A DNA stretch of 64,000 bases. Origin: Boswellia sacra. Taxonomy: Eukaryota; Streptophyta; Magnoliopsida; Sapindales; Burseraceae. This document shows, in pieces, positions 46,892-59,261 of the stretch (the stretch's first letter is position 1; each line of letters opens with the position of its first letter). The translations under genes and the position numbers were made by a program. A model generated the notes under the pieces. It did no database searches, had not been told where the DNA came from, and was given only the letters and a program-made list of their open reading frames with translations. Location of the stretch: assembly GCA_013180625.2 (NCBI GenBank), contig SNVD02003513.1:1-64000 (forward strand), read 5' to 3'.

Positions 46892-47272
46892 TGTGGCTAA
46901 TTAATTAGGAATCAAATAAATAAATAAATAATATATAGTTTGACTGAACATAATTATATATAATTACCTTAATTTATGTGATTAATCCTAAATTAAACAT
47001 TCTAAATTAGCAGTGTTTTGAATAAAAATTTTGTAAGTTTAATTTATTAGCAATTCAATCACAAATAAATAAACCTTTTACCTATAGTTTAATTGACTCG
47101 GAATCAAACTAAAAGATTTCTATTAGATTGCCAGTTGCACTATTTTTGGGGAAAAGAAAAGGGAAATTTTCACAATTAGCCCCAAATTTTAGAAATAGCC
47201 TCCCTCAATTTTTTTCAACACCATAGCCTCCAGCCTTAAAATTTACCTAATTGCCCCTCACGTCATAACTCT
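46892..47272. other. AT-rich spacer
   Basis: No gene recognised. The part from about 47157 resembles the end of another repeat (GGGAAATTTTCACAATTAG), but no partner end was found. Confidence 0.4.
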
Positions 47273-47280
47273 CTCTAACT

Positions 47281-50200
47281 AAGAGCTTGTTTGTTTTTTT
47301 CACTTTTCACTTAAGTTTGAATGGAATCAAATTTAAGTGATTAAATTTTTTGTTTGTTTTTCAATTCAGCACTTTTTTTAAGTGGTATACCACTGAATTT
47401 AAAAAGTGAAAATTGGTCACTTTTTTATTTGTCAAATGTCTAAAAATATCAAAATACCTTAATTACCCCCATATATATAAAAATTATTTCCATAATTTCA
47501 TTTTTGTTCCCCTTTTTATTTTAACCTATATGCCACAAACGCCGCTTCTCGTGATCAACTTCTCTGACGTCGATAGCCATCTTCTGATGCTTTTGCACTG
47601 GTATATATCTTGTCTTTTAGATTTGTCTTTCTCATTCATGTCAATTTTTTGATTTTTTGTTTGATTTTTGTGTGATTTTCTACTTACTTTGCTATTGCAT
47701 TTCCACGACTTGTTGTTGTTGTTGCGATTTTCACTATGTGATTTTCTCTTTGATTTGCTATTGTTTGTGTTGAAACCCTTTGATTTTATCTGGAAATTGA
47801 TGCTTTTGATAGTATAGCTATAGCAACTTGGGGCCCTTTCATTTTGTTATGGTTGCTTTGTTGTTGAAACGTTTTCATAAATTATTATGGATGGCTGTGA
47901 AAGCAGTGAAGTTGTTTGTATGAAAGAAGGAATCTTCTTTGTTATTAAAAAATAAGGCTAATTGTCAATTATCATCTCCAATCAAATTGTGGCTTTGGAA
48001 ATAGGAATGAAAAACATATGAGAAAGGAGTTAAAGGATCTTGAAAGTCAGTCCCTTTGGTAGCCAAAGCTGTTAAGAGCTAAGACTGTTATGCAATGAAG
48101 TTGTTAAGAACCAAGACTAGGATGTAAGATAACTTTTTACTTATGTATTTTCTGGGTGATAAATAGGAGAGGTGTTGACTTTGATTGCGTGGTATGAAAA
48201 TTGTTCCATGGATACTGACTATTTGTGTTGTTAGATGAATAGATGTTGGATCGTGCTCAGATAAGTGGAGAAGAGTATGAAGTTATGAAGGACTTCATAA
48301 TGCCTCTTGGTAGAGCACCTCATTTCTCTACACATAGTGGCGCATAATGTGGGGGTAAAAAGTGTTTCCTTTAGCAGTGGTGTGGGATCTTGATAACACA
48401 AACCATTTGAGACTTAATTTTACAAGCCAGTTCTCAAAAACTTGAAGAAACAAATTCATGTCTATACATGTCCTCTGGAATGGCAATTTAAAAGCTCATA
48501 AACTAATTGTGTATATGTTTGTTTTGCTTTAGAGTAGCTAATGTTGAAATAACTAATGTGTTAGGGCTTCCACAGTACATGATTATTTTGCATTGATGAA
48601 TTTTGTAGATGCTAAGCATGTTTCATATTAAACACAACAATTCTGTGCTTGTACTGATACTATTAGATGAGAAAAATTGGTGTCTTGTGAATAGCAATCG
48701 TTTATAGATGTTCAACTTTCTATTATAATATAATGAGGTATATCTTATGTGGAGAATTTTGGGGTAGGCTTATGATGATATTGGAAACTTCAAAAGTGAG
48801 TTTTACCAATTTGTCAAATCTACCAAGATTATGTGCAAGTAGATCAAATCTTTAGCAGAATCTAGTCAACTTTCTTCCAACAATGTTTATTGTTTGTTTC
48901 TTTATGCAAACTTTCATTCAAAAGCATGTCACCTTCATTTGGGTTGGCCTCAGCAGGTAGGCAGTAGGCAGACTCATTTTCCAAAAATGTTAACTTGAGA
49001 AGCCTTGTGTCTACTTCACTTTAGCTTTTAGGTAGACAGTGGTGCTGAAATTTTCTTAATGATGCTAGTTAAATCAAAGGTAAAAGTACTTGTGTTCTTG
49101 ATGATTGTTATGCAACATTTTCAACTATTGCAACTTGATTTTGGTGGTTGCCCCATTTGACAATATGCACACTCTTCTTTGAAAATGCCCTTGTATCCTC
49201 ACCAAGGCCTACTATTTTCTTTAATATATGTTTCATGAGTTGATTATTGACTCTTTTTATGTGTTTAAAAGAAGTGTTTTTATATAATAAAGTGGTTTTA
49301 ACGCGTATTATAATGATACAAATTAATATTTTGAAGATTGTGTAGTATGTCTTAAAAGTTGTATGGTTTTACCATAAAACTCACCTTGGTCTTATATTTT
49401 TAATTTTTTAATTAATAAATTATTTCTTTAATGAATTTTCAATTATTGAAAAGAGCCTTTAAGAGATATTAATATTATATAATATTACATAATTTTCTTC
49501 GAAAGATGTCAATTGAGGATGAATTATTTTTCAAATTTGATGATGAGGACGTTCAACTAGAGAATAATGAAGCATATCAAAATCAAATATCAACTGAAAG
49601 CCAATCTTTTTAATCACCAGATCAAGCTTTTATGTATCAGCTTCAAGACAAAATTGCTTGTCAATTATGTCAAGGAAATAATTAGTTGATTGTTTACTTT
49701 ATAGTTTTGTTGCAATGATAAATTCTATAGTTTAATATAGTTGAAATAATGTAATGGTATCGATTTATATATTATTCATGTCGTTTTGTCATCGTTATTA
49801 ATGTATTTTAGTCAAAAGTTGATTCATAATCTAAGCAATAAAAAAATTATATAAAAAACTGAATTTTTTAATTTATAAAAATCTATTTGTGTGTGTGTGT
49901 GTGTGTACACACAAGTTGCTTAATAAAATTTAAAAAAAAAGTAATTGTGTATAGCAAATTGTTAATAATAATTAAATGAGAGAGAGTTTTCAATCAAAAA
50001 ATTATTTTTTAATATAATAATTTAAATAAATTAATAAACACATTGTTAAATTACTACAAATAGCCATCTAGCCTATGATATTCACAACAGTATATTTAAT
50101 TTAATTTAAAATTTTTTTATTATATATATATATAGTTTAACTCAATATTAATCATATAAATTTAATTTATTAAGGTTTGTATTAATTTTATTATCTTTTA

Positions 50201-50412
50201 CTATTTAATTTTTAAGATATATAATACACAAATTTTGCTTTTTGATGACAAATATGTCTATTTTAGATTATAATATTCTCTTATCAATTTTTTTAAGTAG
50301 TATGAAAAAAGAAAAACAAACATATTAATTAAGTCATTGGTGTTAAGTGTTAAAAAGTGATAAGTGGCAAAAAGTACTAAAAAGTGTTAAGTGGAAAAAC
50401 AAACACCCCCTA
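47281..50412. mobile_element. Large hAT-like element, non-autonomous
   Basis: The identical 8-bp sequence CTCTAACT flanks it at 47273-47280 and 50413-50420. The ends are imperfect inverted repeats: GCTTGTTTGTTTTTTTCACTT at the left and the mirror of GGTGTTTGTTTTTCCACTT at the right, with more CACTT motifs further in. The 3.1-kb interior has no recognisable transposase; short open pieces (for example near 48243-48345 and 49506-49610) could be old exons. It contains a (GT)n microsatellite near 49888-49907. Confidence 0.55.
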
Positions 50413-50689
50413 ACTCTAACTACCACCATTACTCTTTCTCTCTAACTCCTTCTAGATCAAAACTAAGGAAGAATTTGAAATAATGTTATGGAATCACATA
50501 ATACACTGAAATCTACCATTTGAACAAAAAAAAGAGAGCAAAAATCAGGGTTATAAAGCTTTGGAAAGATAATGTTCTCTCTAATTCTCTCTAACTAAGC
50601 TCAAACAAAATTTTTTAAGATGATTAGCTCAAGTTTTCCTTTGGAATTCATCCCACATTTGTAGAAATAGATTAATAATGGCCAGAATA

Positions 50690-51010
50690 GAGTTATTATG
50701 GTAGTTTTTGTCAATTTATTGTTTGAAAATCGCATTTTCTCCCAAACCTGCGATTACCATTTGTCGAATTCGATAGTCAGTTCAAAATTTGACAATTCGA
50801 CTGTCGATTCATTGAACAATTGTCGAACATATGTTAAATTGATGTCTAATTGTCGAATTTGTGTCGAACTTTTACCTCGTTGTTGAAGTTTTATCAAATC
50901 AGAATGTCAAACTGTCGAACTATCATCGATCGGATTCGATTGTTCAATTACTTGAATACGTACCGTCAAATTTTTAGGCAGAACGACCTTACCTTACTTG
51001 ATCGATCTTT
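50690..51010 (+). repeat. Subterminal GTCGAA-rich repeats of MULE 2
   Basis: Repeated TGTCGAATT/TGTCGAAC motifs precede the transposase start, in the same position as the GTCGAG array of MULE 1 but with a different core. The left TIR of this MULE could not be located. Confidence 0.55.
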
Positions 51011-51073
51011 CCTTTTTTTTTTTTTGCTTTTTATTGTATTTTCACTAATTTGTGGACATTTTAGACTTCATAG

Positions 51074-51779
51074 ATGGATAATATCGAATTTGCACTGTTC
51101 TATGGTGGGAAATGGGAGGTGGTACCTAGTGGTGAGCATATTTACATGGGCGGAGCAGGTTTTCCATCATGATTGCCAAGACGTGCATCTTACATAGGGT
51201 TTTTGCAATTGATATGTGATATGATTGGGGTAGACGGTTAGCAGACAAAGCTAAGGTTGGGTGCCATGTTTAAAGTATGTCGTTATGCTAGGCCTTTCCC
51301 AATCCGAACTGAGTGGGACTACGGTTTTTTTATTAAAGACAGCTTGAAACATCCATCCAAATACATAACTTTATATATTGAGGTTGAGCATCGTGCAAGG
51401 CAAACATTGAGACCACAAACTATTGCTCTAACGAAGCACGTTGCAACTTCTAACCTTGAAACATTTGAGCAACCACAACAACATATGGACAGTTTTGTGA
51501 AGACATCGAATGCTAGAGTTGGTAGTGATGGTAACGCTATAGGAAACTTTGTAAGTGATGGTAATGTTGGAGGTCTTCTTGAAGGAGTTGGTGATGGATC
51601 TATCGGCTATTGTGGTATTGGAGTAACAAATGATGATGGTCACCATCTTGACAGCATCAAAGAAAAAGAATTTGAGGATGTGTCAAAAGTGAAAGATAGT
51701 AACCAAGAAGACATAGTTGACGAAGACAATGTTAAAGATGATACTACAAATGAGGGTACACAATAATTGGCATGGTGGA
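51074..51779 (+). pseudogene. MULE 2 transposase, N-terminal part
   Basis: ATG at 51074 opens MDNIEFALFYGGKWEV. The family N-terminal domain follows (LQLICDMIGVD, LRLGAMFKVCRYARPFPI) and then an Asp/Glu-rich stretch. Stops interrupt it near 51173 and 51240. The TRIM at 51780 splits the gene; the frame resumes after the 5-bp duplication. Confidence 0.78.
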
Positions 51780-53031
51780 TGTAACATCCCAGCCCGCATG
51801 TGGCACTTTGCACTTGTGTGTGGCACTTCGTGGTCTCGCATGTGACACTTTACAGTACCCATAAACCCTGAAGAGGTGGCCCTACACAGTCTCAAGCGGT
51901 GGCTCCCATGAGTGCCTTCGAGAGGTGGCCCCTACCCAGTCTTAAGAGGTGGCCCCCATGCGTGCATGAAACCCAACACCCCGACCCACTATTGGATATT
52001 GTCTGCTTTGGACACACAATCCGTCTCTGTTTTACTTTCGGGCTTTGCAACGCAAAAGGCCTCCAACAGCTTAAGGAGCTTATATGGTATTTAAGCATAT
52101 ATCATATCATATTCCTAAGCGATGTGGGATGTTACATTCACACCACAACCCCCCCACCCCCCCCCCCCCCCCCCTCCCCTCCAACAAGCGAGGACGTTGG
52201 ATTGAGCTTACATACCCAGGGTGACACCCCACACTTCCGGCTGGGCTAGGCTAGGCTCTAATACCATTTGTCACATCCCAGCTCGCATGTGACACTTTGC
52301 ATTTGTGTTTCGTGGTCTCACATGTGACATTTTGCACTGTGTGTGATAATTTACGATCCTCATAAACCCTCAAGAGGTGGCCTCCACACAGTCTCAAGCG
52401 GTTGCCCCCATGCATGCCTTCGAGAGGTGGGTCCCACGTGTGCACGAAGCCCAACACCCCGACCTACTATCGGATATTGTCCGTTTTGGTCACACACTCC
52501 GTCATGGTTTTTCTTTTGGACTTTACAACCCGAAAGATCTCCAACAGCTTAAGGAGCTCACAAGGTATTTAAGCACGTATCATATCATATTCCCAAGCAA
52601 TGGGGGATGTTACATTCACCTCCCCTTGAGAATCAAGTGTCCTCACTTGATTGGGCTTATATCCCCACGGTGACACCCTACACTTCCAGTTGGGTTAGGC
52701 TCTAATACCAATCCCAGCCCATATGTGGCACTTTACACTTGTATGTGACACTTCAGGGTCTCGCATATGGCACTTTGTATTATGTGTGGTAATTTACGGT
52801 CCCTATAAACCCTCAAGATTTGACCCCCACATAGTCTCAAGAGGTGGCCCCCATGCGCGCAAGAAGCTCAATACCCCAGCCTACTGTCTAATAGTGTCTG
52901 CTTTAGACACATAATCGGTCACGATTTTGCTTTCCGACTTTGCAACCCAAAAGGCCTTCAACAGCTTAGGAAACTCATAGGGTATTTAAGCACATATCAT
53001 ATCATATTCTCAAGCGATGTGGGATGTTACA
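51780..53031 (-). mobile_element. TRIM retrotransposon with three LTRs
   Basis: Three LTR copies, 51780-52136, 52269-52614 and 52711-53031 (the last lacks its first bases), alternate with two short internal segments. On the minus strand each LTR begins TGTAACATCCC. The internal segments begin with TGGTATTAGAGCC (52254-52266 and 52698-52710), matching the initiator tRNA-Met primer site with one change, and end with a polypurine tract (AAGGGGAGGTGAA). Target duplication GTGGA at 51775-51779 and 53032-53036 flanks the whole array, so it entered as one unit or grew by recombination in place. It has no coding capacity. No 5S rRNA segment, the mark of Cassandra TRIMs, was seen. Confidence 0.88.
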
Positions 53032-53036
53032 GTGGA

Positions 53037-54990
53037 AGTGATGGTGATGATAATAATGGGACAAATTTTCATTTGGAACATGATGAAGAAATTTCACATA
53101 ACCACAATATGATTGATTCGATACTTGAGAGAGTTAAGGATTTGTTTAGGTTCATGCCTCCAATACCAACTTTGACAACATATGTTTTGGACAACACGCA
53201 TGAAATTGATAGTGGTGAAGTTCAAGTGGGTCATATATTTTCTCACAAGACTAAGCTTCATTATAAGATGGCAAACCTTGCATTGCATCACAATTTTGAG
53301 TTCAAGGTAACTAGATCAACTAAAACCCGATTTGAAGTGGATAGTTGTGAGGAAACTTGCAAATGACATTTGAGAGCAACAAAAATACACTGAATACTTC
53401 TAAGTATGGGTTTTTAACAACATCTGTACATGTGAAGGTGTTGGTTTACATAAACCATAAGCAAGGAAGTGCAAAATTAATTGTGGCTTACACCAAAGAG
53501 AAATTTGTCAATGTCTCAAGTATATATTGACCCCTTGAAATAATTGAGGACGTTCAAAAAGACTTACACATTACCATCAGTTATCAGAAGGCATGAAGGG
53601 CAAAAGAGGCTACCCTAAACTAGCTCCATGGAACTGCTGAGGAGTCATTGGTTCTATTCCCTTGATATGCTTATATGATTAAATTGACAAATCTCAATAC
53701 AGTGACAGTAGACAACTACTTTAAGTATGTCTTCATGGCATTGGGGCATCCATTATGGGATTTATGAGTTCGATTAGACCTATTGTTGCTATTGATGGAA
53801 CCTTCTTGATAGAAAAATATCGAGGCACAATGTTCATGGCATAGTATCTGAATGGCAACAGCCAAATATTCCTCTAGCCCTTGGCTTTGGTCAATCCAAG
53901 AATGATGAGTCATGGTGTTGGTTCATGTCAAGGTTCCAAGGTTATATTAGACATATTCCAAATCTTGTTATCATCTCTGATTGTCATAAAAGCATCGAGA
54001 AAGTCGTATCTACCATATTTTCTGATGCGATGTTTAGGATTTGTATGCATCATCTAGAATGTAACCCGAAGCTCAAGTTTAAGGACAAGTACCTAGTTCG
54101 TGCCTATATCTACGCGGCTAAAGCTCACCGACAAACTGAGTTAGATCTTTTTTTTTTATCAAGTTAGAGACACCAAAGCCGAGTTGGAGCATGCAGCTGT
54201 CTGAAGATGGGCATGGTGTCACTTTCTCAATCATAGGTTTAGTATCATGACCACGAATATTGCTGAGTCTATGAATAACGGAATGAAAAAGGCAAAGAAC
54301 TTAGGCATCTTTGATTTGTGAATTCTATCGTGTGATATGTTTCATTACACTTTATCTTGTATGCTTTATAGAATCTAATTTGTTTGACATATATTTCTTG
54401 TGCTGTAGGTTTTGCAGGAGTGGTTCTATAAGAGAAGGACTGTTGTTGCAAACTCTACCATAATATTGACAAAGTGAACGGAGGAGTTATTGAAATAAGA
54501 AAGACAAATCTAACGGATTTCGGGTTGCTCCAATCAGTCGACATCTATATCAAGTGTACTAGGGTACCAAGGGTCGATGCTGTGGATTTGAATGCGAGGA
54601 CATGTTCCTATAGAGTGTTTGATTTGGATTAGGTTTCGTGTTCTCATGCTATCACAGCTTGTTGTTACACTAGATTGAAGATGGATGTGCCTTATTATAA
54701 CCTTATATATACAAACGAACATTTTATGCTCGCATATGTATTACCCGTGATCTCAGTCAAGATGAGTGCGGATTGGGTGGTGCCAGCTGATGTGAGGGCA
54801 CAGGTTGTACTCCTGCCCGTCACTTGCACACAAGCTAGATGACGTCGAGTAGAGCATATCCCATTAGTAGGAGAGACAGTTAGAGTACATGCGGTCGATA
54901 TGGGGGTAAAGGGCACAACTGGCAGACATGTAAGAATCCAATACCTCTTCATGTAGCGGCTAACTCAGCTGAAGCCAGACCTTCCAATGA
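53037..54990 (+). pseudogene. MULE 2 transposase, C-terminal part
   Basis: Heavily decayed. Recognisable blocks in order are FRFMPPIPTL, TRFEVDSCEETCK (DNA-binding region), PIVAIDGTFLIEKYRGTMFMA with the first catalytic Asp (near 53775), NDESWCWFM, LVIISDCHKSIEK with the second Asp (near 53970), MHHLECNPKLKFKDKYL, and the SWIM finger region ARTCSYRVFDLD with SCSHAITAC, where one Cys of the CxC pair is Tyr. Many stops and frameshifts separate them. Confidence 0.82.
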
Positions 54991-55239
54991 GGCTTAATTG
55001 ATATTGTTTTTCTTTGTTTGTAATTGTAGATTGAATTATGTACTGTTACTACATTATCGTAATGAAGACTTGCAAAAATATAAATATGTATAATGACATA
55101 GATATTTATTTGCCCTTTTTTGAACAACCGAATGAACAAAATTAACTTTTATACAAAATCAATGAAAATGCAAACTATACAAAATCAAAAGTCTATTCAA
55201 GATCTAAACGATACTACAAATAAAAATGGAGACACATAT

Positions 55240-56296
55240 GGCAAAATGACCATCCTTTGGCCACCCATCCAAACTATACTTCCAAAAAGTATTTGTGTGA
55301 TCCATGCCCCTTAAATGGCAAACTCATAATGCCATCTGTCATCTCAGCGTCCCCTCCTTAACATGCGTAATGATGCCAAACACTCCACATGCACCATTGA
55401 GCGAAGGCTGCTAGGGGACTGCCTCAGTGGATCGAAGATCGCAAATAGAGTTATCTTGTGAGAGACATCTGTACATTCAGAGAATCGCATAGCCATCTCC
55501 ATCTAATGTAGTGTGAGGACTACTAGGGGCATGTAGTAATCAATGACCTTATGGTAGGCCTCTAGATCCTTTGAAATCTGTGAATCGTAAATAACCACCT
55601 CGCACTTCTTGAAAGAAATCTACACCAATACCCAATGCTAGCCACTAACATTCACCAGTGCATAAATCTATTTGGAAAAAAAAATTGTTGAGATTATTTA
55701 AATCTAGTTGATGTAATAGAACGAAAGTATAAGAAAATCCACTAACATTCAGAAATGAGACATTAGAAGTACAACTTACATAGACAACATCGGTCTAACA
55801 AACTCTATCACTAATATTCAGGCTTCGCATATTGGAATAATAAGGGCTCCCATTAGATTTTTGCCATGTCATATTTGCATCTTTCATAAGCGCTACTTAT
55901 CCAAGACTATTGACTTAATTGTAAATGTAATTAAAATCACTCATCTCAATAGTTTTAAACCATTCAACGTAGAGTTCTAGTCAAATACATATAAAGAGTC
56001 TGGAGTCGAGGGCAGTGAACCGCTACTGTATCACCTCGGGACTATGAATCCATCTCACCCGGAGGAAGCACATAAAGGGGTTAATGTGCTACAATTAACA
56101 CATGAACCGAGTTAGATATGATTTTTAAAGTAAAGAAAAGGGTAATTTGCTCTAACAGTGGGCAATAAGACTATAAGCTCATCAGAAAGCCACGATCCAT
56201 AGGTAGTGATATCAGTAAACCAGGTCAAACTAGATGCAAAGTAGTCAGGTCTAAGCTGATTGCGTTTATGCCCCCTTCCGCCAACACCCCTATACC
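55240..56296 (-). pseudogene. Ulp1-like protease remnant, MULE 2
   Basis: The minus strand gives HWVLV, a stop, then ISFKKCEVVIYDSQ (55580-55650), which parallels HWVATKVDLSHCVVVIYDS of MULE 1 and holds the catalytic His and Asp positions of a C48 peptidase. The Cys motif was not found. Upstream sequence to 56296 probably covers decayed earlier exons. The gene is convergent with the transposase, as in MULE 1. The right part of this MULE is missing because Athila copy C starts at 56297. Confidence 0.6.
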
Positions 56297-56670
56297 CTTG
56301 GATTTATCCACCTCTATACCCTTAGTAGAAATAACATGTCCCAAAACTATACCCTGATCTACCATAAAATGACATTTCTCCCAATTCAGAACAAGGTTAG
56401 TTTCTATACATCTTTGAAGTATAAGGGTAAGGTTGTCAAGGCATTTATCAAAAGAATCACCAAAAACACTAAAGTCATCCATAAATACCTCAATAATGTT
56501 CTCAACATAATCAGAGAAAATACTTACCATACACCTTTGAAAAGTGGCAGGGGCATTGCAAAGACCGAATGGCATGCGTCGATAGACAAATGTACCGAAT
56601 GGGCATGTGAATGTAGTTTTCTCTTGATCCTCAGGGGCAATGACAATCTGATTATATCCTAAATAGCAAT
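56297..56670 (-). pseudogene. Reverse transcriptase fragment, copy C
   Basis: It contains [16 protein letters not shown] and the catalytic box FMDDF, then [18 protein letters not shown], and stops at the truncation. The upstream part continues at 58076 beyond the solo LTR. Confidence 0.9.
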
Positions 56671-58075
56671 TGATAGGTGTTTATTTATGTATTACTTTCA
56701 TATCAATTCATCTATGTTTCTTTGCTATATTCCTTGGTATTTTTATGTTTTTGTGTGGTTTTGATATTTGTAGGAGTTTTGGAGCAACTTGCACAAAAAT
56801 GGAGTAAAACCCTTCATTTTCACCTCTGCTAGTCAACCATCTCTCGGATTTAATTGTATTGATATACAATGAACCCGATGACATATCATATACCGTTGGA
56901 AAGCTCTCGAAGTCTATTTTCTGGAGAAATTTACGGTTTATAAATCCATTCAGTGTACCAAAAGTTGTAATCAAAACAGTGTGAGAAGTATAGAAATGTA
57001 ATTCCACAAATCACTGTAGCATGTATAATAAGTGACACTGTAGCAGGTTACTGTATATTAAACACATTTTAGGGTTTTATTTTCATAACTTGAAGAGGGG
57101 AGAACGTGTTAGAGGCTGTATCTTTGGATTTCTCTCATCTCTTGGAGTTCTTGAAGGAGATTGAAGGCTTGGAAAGAGGAAGAACTACAAATCTTAAGAG
57201 ATTTCATCAGATTTGCTAAGTTTATCATTTCTCTTTCATCTTCTGGAATTTTTATGTATTGTATTGTATTTATGACATTTTTGAACATGTGTAACTAAAT
57301 CTGAATTGGTTGAGGGTGATTTCAAAGCCCTTGATATGGATTTTGTGAGTTGATTGTGTAAGAAATTGTTATCCAATTCTCTACTTGAAGTTGCTTGTAT
57401 TTTCCCATATCTAATGCTTATGATTGCTTACTGATTGTATTTGGAATGGCCAACTGAATATAATCTGTTGTTGTCTATTGCTAGATTAGAAATCCTGATC
57501 CGTAATTGTCATGAATTTCCAATCATTAGTAGCAAAATTGTGATCAGAGATTGCAATTGGAAAATACAACCTAGGTTAAATAATCCGAACCTGTGTGATT
57601 ATTGCTTAGAGCAACCTATCTTTCTTATCGTAATGCTTCCATTGAATTAAACTCAGAGAGCTTGTTCTAGGTTGTTTAATGGATAGAGATTAAATAAAGA
57701 GCCTGTTTTTTTTAACAACAAAGTAAGGAAAGATTGGGATAACAGAGCTTGTTGTTATCTACGGTTGATAATTTCAATGGTGTAATTGGATGACAATTCT
57801 ATGATTAATTCGCAAATCCATATCTTGTGACAGAGAATGATCCCTTAACCAGATTTTCGTCAATGATTAATTCTCACTTCAATTAAGTTAGCATTGTGTT
57901 ATTCTTTATTTGCATTAATATTTCATCTAGTTAATCAATCAACAAAACCCCTCATTTATTCTGTTTTCGCTTTCGAATAACAAATTTAATTACAATCAAT
58001 CCTCGTGGGAACGATATCTTACTCATCACTTTATTACTTGTGTGACTAGTATACTTGCTAGTTTCCAACACATCA
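56671..58075 (+). mobile_element. Solo Athila LTR inserted antisense in copy C
   Basis: It begins TGATAGGTGTT and ends CCAACACATCA; 1405 bp. The flanks are GCAAT (56666-56670) and GCCAT (58076-58080); the undisturbed site in copy A reads GCTAT, so these are diverged halves of one 5-bp duplication. No internal sequence is left, as expected after recombination between two LTRs. Confidence 0.9.
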
Positions 58076-59261
58076 GCCATCAAGAAAACAATAGTGAGAA
58101 TGACCTACTAACCTCTCTAGCATTTGATCAATGAATGGCAAAGGAAAGTGATCCTTGCGAGTTGCTGAATTGAGCTTCCGATAATCAATACAAACTCGTC
58201 AGCCGGTTTGGATACGAGTGGGAACTAGCTCATTATTGTCATTCTTAACCACCGTAACACCAGATTTCTTCGGAAGAACTTGGACTAGACTCATCCACTT
58301 GCTGTCCGAAATTGGATAAATCACACCCATATCTAACAATCTCAAGATTTCTTTCTTAATAACTTCCATCATTGGAGGATTCAACCTCCGCTGTGCTTCT
58401 CGAGTGGGCTTGGATCCTTCTTCTAATAAGGTACGGTGCATGCATATGGCTGGGCTAATACCTTTGATGTCAGCGATTGTCCACCCAATGGCTGTTTTGT
58501 GATCTCGAAGCACTCGGATGAGTTTCTCTTCTTGTAACGGTGCAAGGCCCTTTGCTATTATGACTGGCAAAGTATCTTTCTCACCCAGGAATACATGCTT
58601 CAAATGATCTGGAAGAGGCTTAAGCTCCAAGGCAGGTGCTTTCATCGCAGAAGGAAGAATTTTCTCATTAGATAAAGGCAATTCAATGTACGAAACATCA
58701 TACCTGTTTGTGGTGATAGCTATAGTCTCATCCAAGCTTGCCACAGCTTCCTCCACTTCTTTAGACACTTGTATCAACTTCCTCGATTCTCTGGAATTTT
58801 CTGCCCCTAAGTGCTCACTAATGGCTACTTCCAATGCATCCTTGCGAGTTAATGTTGTTGTGCCAAAGAATCAATAACATCAACTGCAAAAACAGAATGC
58901 AAGTCACTAGGGTACCTCATTGCCTCAAAAATATTGAAACGAATCACCTTGCCATCAAACTCCATGGTGAGAGTGCCATCATGAACATCAATCTTGGTTC
59001 GGGCAGTTTTCAAGAATGGCCTCCCCAAAAGAATCGGTGTTGGATTGGGAGATGTCTCATCCTCCATTTCCAGAACATAGAAGTCTGCTGGAAAAACAAT
59101 TGATTCACCTGCACAAGCACATCTTCCACAACTCCTTTGGGATATGCATTAGAACGATCAGCAAGTTGAATTACAATACCAGTTTTTGCAAGGGGTCCAA
59201 GATTCAAAGAAGCATAAATAGAATATGGCATGACATTAATAGATGCTCCTAAATCTAACAT
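58076..59261 (-). pseudogene. Protease and start of reverse transcriptase, copy C
   Basis: The protease active-site region reads MLDLGASINVMP. ILLGRPFLKTARTKIDVHDG and the linker to reverse transcriptase follow. Frameshifts lie near 59090 and 58855. A TGA replaces the Trp codon in the segment before [10 protein letters not shown] (58200 region), one codon away from the TGA of copy A. Confidence 0.9.

Noticed and set aside
51780..53031. Cassandra TRIM
   Set aside because: LTR start and tRNA-Met primer site fit, but no 5S rRNA-like segment was found in any of the three LTRs.
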